This document shows positions 48,001 through 60,000 of a DNA stretch of 64,000 nt, piece by piece. The stretch is from Mesaphorura yosii (Eukaryota > Arthropoda > Collembola > Poduromorpha > Tullbergiidae), in assembly GCA_009869945.1 (NCBI GenBank), contig WIXG01000295.1, positions 35,529 through 99,528 of the forward strand, written 5' to 3'. How positions within the stretch are numbered: the stretch's first letter is position 1; every line of letters starts with the position of its first letter. The notes under the pieces were generated by a model. It was not told the DNA's origin. It saw only the letters and a program-made list of their open reading frames with translations, and ran no database searches. Both the position numbers and the translations under genes were made by a program.

Positions 48001-51000
48001 CATAATCTTCATAATTTTATCTCGTGTTTCAGGTTGAATGGTTCAAGGACGGTGAGGCTGACGTTTACTAAAGAATTCGTCTTCTTATCGGTTAACATGG
48101 TTTAAAGATTCACATTCACATTCCAGGCCGGCCACTTCAACAGGGCTCTCGATTTAAGCCAATTCATGAACTCAACTATGTCGGACTTTCAATTTCGAAT
48201 ATAATTGACACTGACAGCGGAATTTACACTGCAGTTGCAACCAATCTGGTTGGAATGGACCAAGTGCAATGCGAACTGATTTGCAAGTCGGGTAAAAGCA
48301 TCATTACGCAGAGGCAAATTGAGACGAGCAACATAGAACGATTGGAGAAGGGTGAAAAACGTGGTGCTAAACGCGAGTATGTCGAAGAGCTTGTGACAAC
48401 CCAAGCTCCGGTTTTCACCACATCGCTGAAGAATATCGAAGTTCGAGAGGTAAACTTGCCAAGAACTCCAAGAACTTGCTTGATTAAACTCGTAAAGTAT
48501 AACATATTAATTACGTGATGCATGCGTGATTTAGGGCCAGCGAGCACATTTTGAGTCAAGACTGATTCCCGTGTCGGATCCAACGATGAAAGTAAAATGG
48601 TATTGTAATGGCCAGCCTCTCAAGTCTGGCTCAAGATTTTCGGAAATAATGTCCTTTGGATTTGTTGGACTGGATGTTGCACAAGTCACAGCGGATGACA
48701 TTGGAGAGTACACTTGCGTCGCAACTAATGCGGTAAGACCGAATTAATTTCCTCATCGTTCATCACGTTTAAATTCGAAATTATTTTGCCTTTCACAGCT
48801 AGGAGAGGCCATGACTGCTGGAACGCTGAATGTTCAGAGTAAGATTACAAGCTTTCTCGCTTGAGAGAACTTATAACCATGAATTGTACACGTCTGTAGC
48901 ACTTCAAAGAATTTCGACTGAAACGCTGAATGAATCGTCACTTGCACAAATTCATTACTTGGAATCGCGTCATCACACTAAGGCGGTTCAAGAAGATGCT
49001 GTTCATCAACCGCCGTTATTTACACAGCCAACCAGGGACATTACAAGATATGAGGGCCAACCCGTCCATTTTGAGGCTAGGTATTCACGGCGTTTAGCTA
49101 AACCATGTTCTTGGCTTGGCACTTCTAATGACCACCAATTTTTGTAGACTTATTCCTGTCGGGGATCCGAACTTGAAGGTTCAGTGGTTCAGAAATAACC
49201 GTGAGTAAAAATTCGCAGCTTCTAGAGAGTAGCGATTTCACATCCATGCTCACTAATGATTTTTCTTTCCTATTTTAGAACCAGTGGAATTGTCGAATCG
49301 GACCAATTTCATTCACGATTTTGGTTAGTTCACTTAGTCATTCATGAAAACAAGCGTATTTAATCTTTTCCATTTTAGGATTCGTATCATTGGATATGAA
49401 ATACTGCCGCATTGGAGATTCTGGAACGTATACATGCGTTGCCACCAATAAGGTTTGTTAAACCTCTTTTACAAAAGCTTTCGAATCAATCGCGCCTTTT
49501 GCTAATGCCCATGGTTTTGACGGGTTTAGCTTGGGGAAGCTGTTACGTCATCAAAACTGGTTATCCTCAGCAAATCTGAGATCCCGGCTGACAACTTGGA
49601 AGCGCTTGAGAAAATCCGAATGCTTGAGGATCACGCCAAATATGGAAGGCGTGAGGAAGAAGATGTGGAGTATCGCGTCCCACCCAAATTCATTATTCCG
49701 CTTCAAGGCAAGACGGAATTGTGGGAAGGTCACTCGTGTCATCTGGAAACACGAGTAGAACCTCATCGCGATCCTAATCTCAAAATTAGTTGGTACAAGG
49801 ACAACAAGGAAGTATTAATCGGATCTCGCTTCAAGCCAACGCCAACACCGGACTTCGGATTCTGTTCAATTGACGTCCTGGATTTGATACCTTCGGATGC
49901 GGGAGAGTATATTTGTGTGGCAGAAAATAAGTACGGTAAAGATGTGACCAGATGCAACATCAAAGTTAAAGGGAGAGGAAGCTTGGACTTGGACACTCAA
50001 CATGAAGACTCACTGGCCAAAATTCGAACTCTGGAACAACCAATGAAGCGACCCAAGATTGAAGAAGAGGTACCGATTGAGAAGCCTCAATTCATTCGAC
50101 CTCTGGCAAACGCCATGGCTAAAGAAGGCCAGCCGATTCATTTGGAGGCGACTGTGATCCCAGTTCATGATCCCAATCTTAAGGTCGAGTGGTTCAAAGA
50201 CGGGAGGCCGATACCTGAAGGCCATCGATTTAACACAACACATGCATTTGGTTATGTAAGCTTGGATCTGCTATACGCGTACCCAGAAGACAAGGGAATT
50301 TACTCGGCCAGAGCGAAGAACAAGGCCGGAGAGGCAATCACCACCTGCAGCGTCGAGATTTCTGGCTCACCTGGACTTGAGTTAGGAACTCTAGATGCTG
50401 AACGCCTTGCCAAGATAAGAGCACTTGAAGCTTACGAGCACCCGAAACCTGTTGAGCTTGAGCAAGGCCCACAGAAGCCAGTGTTCACAAGTCCACTCAA
50501 GAGCCTGGACTTAAAGGAGGGTGACCACGCACATGTGGAGGTAAGAGTTTTCGGAAGTTTTCACTTCAGAGTATAGGGATGAAACAATGCAGAAACCTCT
50601 AGCTATCAACTATCTTTGATTTATACAGTGCACTCTTATCCCAATTCAAGATCCGAATTTGAAGGTAGAATGGTTCCACAATGGTGAGATTAGATTCAGA
50701 TTTTTCAAGTCCGTTGACAGTTGACGACATGACCAACGTTTTTAAATTCCGTTCTTAGGAGCTCCACTAAAAACAGGACACCGGTTTAAGACAACACATG
50801 ATTGGGGTTATTGCTCCATGGACATACTTTATGCGTACCCGGAAGACTCTGGTACCTACACGGCGGTGGCCAGGAACTTGGTTGGGGAAGCCAATAACAC
50901 GTGCAATATCAACATCCATCAGAAGTCGTCACTTCTGTTGGACAGTCAGCATCCGGACGGATTGGCCAAGATTCAGTCTCTGGAAACACCACGGACTCAA

Positions 51001-54000
51001 CGGCCGGCCGAACCTGATGAAGCGCCCACAGCTCCAAGATTTACATCGAAGTTAACGGGCACCACAAGGGTTATGGAAAGGGAGCGCGCTCACTTTGAGA
51101 CAAGAGTTGAGCCTACGAGAGATCCCAATCTGAAGGTGATATGGTACAAGGATGGCAAGTTGTTAGAGAAATCATCAAGGCATCACGAAACATTAGACTT
51201 TGGATACGCTGCGCTTGATATTCAGCACTGCATGAAGAACGACGAAGGCACTTACACTGCGCACGCCAAGAACACCGTTGGCGAAGCAGAGGAATCGATT
51301 CACTTGGAAGTGATTTGTGAAGGAAACATCATCTCTGAGAGTCAAAGGCCTGAAGGTTTAGAGAAAATTCGTATGCTGGAGGACAAGCCTGTCTACAAGC
51401 CCGAAGAACAGCCCGTGACATTCCAGCGTCCCGTTTTTACTGTGCCTCTTCAAAACATCGACTCCATTGCTGAGAATGAAACTGCCCATTTGGAAGGACG
51501 TCTAATACCTGGTAATCAATAGGAGAAGAGTGCTTAACGTTTTGTGATTTAGCCCTCTTGGTGACAATTTCGCTTACCTTTCTAGTTGGAGACCCGAAAC
51601 TCAGAGTGGAGTGGTACAGAAATAACAAACCGCTAGAGGACAGTTCTCGAATCAAGAAAACTCATGATTTTGGATACGTCGCATTGGACATTACGGGCGT
51701 ACGGCCCGAAGATGAAGGAACTTACATTTGTCGCGGTGTAAATGACGTATGTAACGTCTTGTTTTGCTTTTAATATCTGTATTATTTGCAGCTTTTGTAA
51801 TGAAGTAATTTTTTATTTTAGCATGGCGAGGCGATGACCACTGCCAGCGTTTCTATTAAAGGTAAGGGTTAGTCGTCTAGTAATAGTTAAATTTTGTGAC
51901 CAAATCATTTGAGATTTGAACTCTACTCTGCAGCTAATTCAACAATCTCAACGGAGTGTCAGCACCCGGAAGGATTCAAGAAAATACAGCAATTGGAAGC
52001 AAAACCAGCTGTGAAACCAGCAGAGATGGATGTACCCTTTGGAAAGCCAGTTTTCACTGCTCAACTTACAGGCACAGAGGAATGTTGGGAAGGTGAAATG
52101 CTGGCATGCTTGTGCAAATTGATGACATTGATGAAAACATTTAATTGTAATTGTCAGGCGAAAATGCTCATTTCGAATGTAAGGTGACCCCCGTTGGTGA
52201 TCCTGATCTCAAATACGAATGGTTCATAAATGGAGTAGAACTGCAAATGGGTTCACGCTTCCGCACGACTGCTCAATTTGGCTATATTTCTCTTGACATC
52301 TTGAAAACTGTTCGTGAGGATACCGGAATTTATTCGATCAAGGTAAATGCAATGTAGGCAAAGAAACTTTGGCCAAACTCATTCCTGTCACTGAAACATT
52401 GTCGCCTCTATTTAGGTCTCAAATAAGGCCGGAGAAGCCACGATATCCATATCGTTGAGGGTGAAAGGTACACAATAATACAGTGCCTGCATTTGCGTGT
52501 GAAATAGCTTTTCCTTAACCTGCCCTTTTCACTTTCAGTCCGCCCCGATTCTCAGGGACCGATACACCCTGAAGCCTGGTCTAAAATTCAAGACTTGGAG
52601 CGAGTACCAGAACAGCATCTTCCCGAACAAGCAGAGATTCTTGTTCCTCCTGTGTTCACAAAGAATCTGACTTCATTTGACGGGCTGAAAGAAGGCAGCT
52701 CCCTTCATCTGGACGCTTTTGTCGAACCACGCCATGACCCGCACTTGGTGACGGAATGGTTCAAGAATGGAGTACCACTTGAAAGCGCTACTCGAATTAA
52801 AACAACATTTGACTTTGGTTTCGTGGATTGCACAATTAACGGATTACGCGATGCAGACCAGGGCATTTACACTTGCAAGGCTCGAAACAAAGGTAAGAGT
52901 AATTATACGGTCACTTGACGTCCTTATAACCTATACTGTATTTATTTAGTTGGAGAGGCAGTCACTACATGCTCAATTAAAATTGAAGGTAAGCTAATAA
53001 AGTGCACAATTCACTTCACACGTATGACATCAGAAAATTGCAATGGCGGCGTTAACTTTTGCAGCACGTCCGACGCTAGAAACCGCGTCGCTACGGCCAG
53101 ATGCTTTACCAAAGATTCAGGAATTAGAAGCCCCATTGCCCGGCGTCCCGTTGGAACCAGAGACAGTGTATCCTCATCCAATCTTCATTAGTCCGTTGAA
53201 CAATGTCGAACTTTGGGAAGGTAAGAGCAAACTCCTCGGAAAAATTCAATATTCAATTTACGTAGGATACGAATACTAATCACTTTGATACGACGCAGGC
53301 GAGAATGCTCATTTCGAAGCAATGGTTGTTCCAAAAGACGATCCCAGTATGAAGGTGGAGTGGTTCATCAATAATAGACCACTTCCTCATGCTAACAGAC
53401 ACAAGAGCACATTTGACTTCGGACTGGTGTCACTCGATATCGGCCATTGTTACCCACATGACGAAGGCGTGTACTCTGTGAAAGGTATCAGCAATCAGTG
53501 GATGCTAACGACGAATTTCCTTCTTATGAGTCAGCAATTGAAATTATTATGGTACATTTTTAACAGCAACAAACAAAGCTGGAAGTGTGAGCACTTCGGG
53601 AACACTGAAGGTCAAGAGTCTCAAACCAATTTCAACAGATACAATCCATCCGAAGGGATCCCAAGGGCTTCAGTCGATTGAGCAGGCAGAACAGGCGTTA
53701 GCTGACAAACACCAACGAAGACCGTCACTACCGCCGCAGGAGTTCGAGAAGCCATACTTTAAGCCTCCAATGGAGCCGGAATTCAGGCTGAAAGAAGGAG
53801 AACATTTGTTTATCACCTGCAGAGCTGAGGTAAAGAAATCAATACGGGTCGTTTAATAGTTTTGAGTTAATACGACTTTTCTTTGCAGCCTAAAGAAGAT
53901 CCTGACCTCCGAGTTGAATTCTTCTTCAATGGCAAGCCTCTTGAACAGGGGACAAGGTAGGAAAGAGTTCTTTCGCAAACTTGACTTGGTACTGATCCCA

Positions 54001-57000
54001 CACAGCAATGCATCAACATAAATTAATCTACCAGGTACAAAACCACGTTCGATTTCGGATTCTGTGGTTTTGACGTCGGTGACGTCTTTGAAAGAGATCA
54101 AGGAACAGTAACGTGCCGAGCGTATAACAAACATGGCGAGGCATTTACATCTTCAACGATTTACGTCACGCGTAAGACCGTCTGAATAAAATTGAAAATT
54201 GCTTTCATTTTCAAACAAATTTGACTATTCATCACTGCCTAATTTCAGCTAAGGAGGGATTAGTTTCGAAAACTCAGCATCCCAAAGGAGAAGAAGGGCT
54301 ACAAGCCATCCAGCAATTGGAGAATGCAATTAAGCCTAAGGATAAGCCACAAGAAATTAGCCCAGAAGGAATGCCACCAAAGTTTACAACACAATTTCAA
54401 AATTTGGAGCGACTTACTGAAGGGTACAGCAATCTTCTTTTGTCGTCGTGCACACTGACGAATTCAAGCGCATGCATTAATTCTTAGGGATTTGGCGCAT
54501 TTCGAAGCGTGTGTCATTGGAACAGAGCCAATTGAGGTTGAGTGGTTTTATGAAGGAGTCAAAATGGAAGCTGGTAAGTGCGTCAATCTTTGTGCTCGAG
54601 TCCCTCACAATTTTAGTGTTACTGACGCGCCTTTGTCTCAGGTGCACGCATTCGAACTGTGTACGCATTTGGCATGGTCGTAATGGAGATTCAGGATGTT
54701 AAAATGTCTGACTCGGGGCGATACAGTTGCAGGTAGGTAGCGAGATAATAGAATATTGCATAATCTAGGAAAGTCGCAATATTTCCTACCGAATTTTTAG
54801 AGCCACAAATGTGTATGGTTTGGATGAAATCGATGTGAAACTTCGATGTATAGAATTCGAGAAAATACAACGACCTCGATTTACCAGTCAAATTCAGGTA
54901 CGTCTTAATCATTTCTTCTTAGTCAATTACTTGATTACCTTGAACCATTTTGTATTTCTCAGCCACTTGTACTTCATGATGGCGAACCCGCACATTTTGA
55001 GGCAAGTTTTTAATTTGTTTCAACCTAATTTTTGATCACGAAGTTTTATTTCTATCCTTTCAATTTTCAGGCCACTCTTGTTCCTGTCGGTAAGAACTTC
55101 GACTCGTTAATGACCCTTTTGTTGTACGCAGCGTCGTTGCATGATGACCTTTTTTGCTCAGGTGATCCTGACATGGTCGTGGAATGGTGGATAAACGACG
55201 AGCCAATATTCCCTTCAGCAAGAGTAAAAACAATATATGACTTCGGCTACTGCATCATGGACATAAGTTCAGTCGGACCAGAGCATGCCGGCAACATCAA
55301 ATGCACTGCAAGAAATAAGTAGGATTCAAATGTATTTATTCAACTTAATTCATTCCTGCAACGTCTTCTAATTGATTATGTAGGCATGGCTCAGATGTCA
55401 CCAAGAGTACACTGGGCATTGTCGGCGGAAGACGAGGTGTGGATTATGATGTCCTGCAGCCTGATTCGTACGCCAGGATTCTAGAATTGGAAGGTTTCGG
55501 GAAGGAGAAACCTGATTTGTCTATCAAGATAAAACCTCAGCCGCCAAAGTGGCTTGAACACTTCCAGGATCTCGACCTCATGGAAGGACAGTCGGCACAC
55601 TGTAATTCTAATTTTATTGATAATCATTATGAACAACAATAGTTCATTAGTTGATAAGCAACTATTATCATGATTTAGTTGAGGGCCGTCTGATTCCAAC
55701 TGATGATCCAGACTTGAAATTGGAATTCAAGCACAACGGCGTGATCCTGCGAGATGGGCACAAATTCAGAAAATTCCACGATTTTGGTAATCTTTTTACA
55801 ATGGGCTCGAGAATTTCAGTCTGATGGAGTATTTCATATCGAGTGTTAACATTTTTCAGGAATTGTTATTCTCGACTTACTCTACACTTACGGGGAAGAT
55901 TCTGGAGTCATTGAATGTCGTGCGTACAACAATCTCGGTGAAGACACAACTCGATGCAAATTGAAATGCACAGATAAAGCAAGTTTGATATTCGACCCTC
56001 AAATTCCCAAGGTATTTTGTTCTTGTGAGCCCATATACCCGATTTATGCCTTTCGGAATTACTCCTCACATCCGTAATTTTAATTTTAATCTAGAAAATG
56101 ATGAGTGGTCTGGAGAAGATTCAGCAGATCGAAGACAACATGAACAAGAAAAAGAGGGAACGCGCCGACTTATTCAAGGGAAGAGCTCCAGTGTTCACTG
56201 TGCCGTTGAGTAACGTTGATGGTCTACGTGAGGGCGACAACGCTCATTTCGAGGCAACTAAATTTTAACGCAATTATTTCTGAAAGCCGTTTCATTTTCT
56301 GCATCTTTATTTATAGGCACGCCTAACTCCAACAGATGACCCGAAACTCAAAGTAGAATGGTTCTGGAACGGTGAGATTTTGAGTTACTAGCAACTATTG
56401 CCTAATGGCAATTCACACTCAATTTGTAATTAAAATTCTAGGCAAACCTCTAAAGTTCGGTTCACGGTTTAAAACGTTTCACGAGTTTGGCTTTTGCGTT
56501 TTGGAGCTGTCCTCTGTGTACGCTGAGGATTCTGGCGAGTACAGTTGCCGTGCTTCGAACGAAGTAAGCGCGCTACTTTTGGTAGCAATGACCTTATTTC
56601 TGGCCAGTGAAAGCAGTGTCTCATAATCTAGTTCGGAGAAGCGGTGACGACTTGCAAAATGGTATGCACTGGACGCAGAACTTTAATTTTGGACTCTCAG
56701 CTTCACAGTGGAACCGCTACGATGCAAAAAATTGCTGAACTCGAAGGCCTCGGTGCTGACACTTCTACCACTGAAAGGCTTGATACTGACTCAGGTGAAG
56801 GTCCGAGCCTCACCCAGCTTCGGGACCTGGAGCTGACTGAAAACAGGTTTGCAACGCGGTCTTGCCTTTAACATTCATCGCACCATTCAATATGTAACTT
56901 TAAAAACTTGTTTGTCCTTCAAGCCTGGCACATTTCGAAGCCAAATTATCTCCAGTTGGTAGTGACACGAAGGTGGAATGGTTTCATAATGGAAGGGCAG

Positions 57001-60000
57001 TTTCTCACTCTAACCGATTAAAGATGATCAACGATTTCGGATTCTGTATTTTGGAAATTACTGGTGTAACACCACGTGATTCTGGAGTCTACGTCTGCAA
57101 AGTATGTGAGCTTGATGCACTCTGTTGGAACTGGAACTCCCTGATTCTCATTATTGACGCATGTGACTTCCAGGCTACCAACCGTCACGGAGAATCGTCC
57201 GTCCAAGCATCCCTGAAGGTGAAATCAACTTCAAATATTGTTTTGGAGCCACAGCTTCCATCACAGTTCAAGTCCGGGACTCAATCAATTCAAGAGCTCG
57301 AGGACAGTTTGTTCAGGAAGGATGAAGTCAAAGTGGAGGAAGAAAAGGCAAGTCCACCGCAATTTTTGTCTGAGTTGCAGGACATTGAGATCGTCGAGGG
57401 TCAGGCCGCCCACTTTGATACACGAGTAATACCACATGAATCGCGCATCGAATGGTACTTCAACGGTGAGAACATTAAGTCTATTGAAAACTTAACCGTT
57501 CGTAACTTTATACTTCCTTTTTAAAATAGGCAAGCCTTTGGTCACTGGCTCAAGGTAATTTTTAGATCTCCGGACCGTACCTAGAAGCGAGACGCAAAAA
57601 TGATTTACCTTAACTTAATTACACCAGGATATCCGCAAAGAACGACTTCGGGTTTGTCTCACTTGATCTCGATTGGACGTTTGCTCGAGATTCTGGCGAA
57701 TACATGTGTCGAGCAATTAAGTGAGTTGCTTATTACGTTTCATGTGCAGACGATAGAAGCGCATCTTGATACAATGCCGTGTGTTTTGCAGTAAATGGGG
57801 ATTTGCTACAACAAGAGCCAAATTGATTTGCAAAGGAAAGCGAGACATAATCTATGACTCGCAACTCGCATCCGGATTGAACGCGGAGAAATTGAGCGAA
57901 CTGGAGCGGGGACACTTGAGGGAGCCAATTCAGGATGACGAACCATCACAGCCACCAAAATTCACAACTCAAGTACAGAAATGAAATTGTATCTAGAAAT
58001 GTCATCATTTAATTTCTTTATACCTGCATGTCAACTTTACAGATTCAGTCTTTGGGTCTGGGAGAGGGAGAACCCGCGCACTTTTCATGCACTGTGGAGC
58101 CAAAGAAGGTAGCGCTTTCTGTTTTGTCAATGTGAATGGAAGCCGATTCTAAAGCCATATACTTAATTGTAGGATTCCCGACTAACTGTTGAATGGTTTA
58201 AAAATGGTGAGTCATATATTCTTGCCTTTTCATACTGTCGGATGCCTGGATGTTGATTCGTCCCATTCGTGATCCGAGCAAACTGGAACCCTTCGTCCTT
58301 CAGTGAAGGTAGACAGTGACTACAAATTTCTTTCAGGCAAGCCTCTTACTACTGGCTCAAGATTTAAGACTCTAATAGAGGCCGGATACGTAAGTCTCGA
58401 CATTGATTATACGAAAGCTGAGGATGAGGGCGAGTACAGTTGTGTCGCACGAAATGAATTCGGAATGGACGTGACCAAAGCCTTGATACAAATCAAGAGT
58501 AAGATTTTCTGCCCTGACCACGGGGGCACGCACGGTGTACGACCATTGTTATTTATGCGCATCTCCAATTCGTAACAGAACAACCAAGCATCGTGCTTGA
58601 TAATCAACTTCCAAAGGGAATGAAAAAGTCTGACACATTCTTACAAATGGAAACTGCCATTAAAAAGTACATGGATACCGTCTACTTGACTGAAGACGAT
58701 ATTTATGATCTTGATAAGAAGCAACCTCCACGATTTGTCACCCAAATAGAATCAAGAGAAGATTTAGTCGAGAACGACCAAACAAAGTTTGAGTGCCAGC
58801 TGGCGCCAGGTAAGAATTGCCTGCAGAACACCTCAAATAGCTACTTTGAGTGAGAAATTGATTCCGCCTGTATTGTGTTCTAGTTGGTGACCCAAATCTG
58901 AAGGTTGAGTGGTTTAAAGACGGAAAGGCAATGCCTCACAGTAAGCCGAACACTATTTAAAAAAACACGTGTTTTGCAGCATGCGGAACACTGATTCTGA
59001 TTGTGCTCATTGCAGAAAATCGTTGCACGGCAATCTATGACATGGGTTATGTGGCATTGAATTTCGGATGGGTCTATCCCGAAGATAATGGAGTTTACAC
59101 TTGCAGGTGTGTGTTCATTTTGCTCTAAAACACAAAAGCCGCACTTTCAGTGTGATAATACGTTTCACATAAACCTTTACATTAATAGAGCCACCAACCT
59201 CTACGGTTCTGACGAGACTATTGCAATCATTAACACAAAGGGAAAGCCAGGAATCATTTACGAGTCGCAGCTGCCTGAAGGAATGCAAAGTGTGAAGAAG
59301 ATTCGTGAAATGGAGTCCAGTTGGTTGGTTGCACCAGAAGAAAAGGTCGAAGAGCAGCGTAAGAAGGAGGCGCCGATGTTCGTGACTAAGCCAGAACCAG
59401 TCACCGTTTATGAAGGAGGCTGGTCAAAATTCGTGTGTCGTGTGACAGGTAATGTTTATCAGCCTCATGTTCATAATGCTGCTTTTAGTACCGCCTTTTT
59501 CTTCATAACTATCAGGATATCCACGACCACGTGTACTTTGGATTGTCAACGGAAAAACTGTGCTGAACGTATGCTAACATTCGATTACACTGACATTTAA
59601 AACTGGCTTAACAATTATATGTTGACATTAGGGCACACGTTACAAACTCACACACGATGGCATGTGGCATTTAGATATTCCAAAGACTAGACAGTACGAT
59701 CATGGAAAAGTTGAAATATTGGCCAAGAATGGGTAAAGAGTCGTCATTTCTAATTGATGTATTAAAGAACGCAGCGCGAATAAGACAAACGAGCTTCACA
59801 TCAACGCTTTGAAATAATTGTCGTTTCAGACTTGGCGAAGCTTACGCGGCGACCACACTCACCGTCTTGAATCAGCATGAGGACTATCGCGGAGTTTTGA
59901 AGAACGCACCAAGACGTAAGTTCATAGGAGCTGTGCATGAAAATCTACTCCTAGACACAAAATGTCTTGTCTGAATAACTCCACACCACACTCCCTTCCC

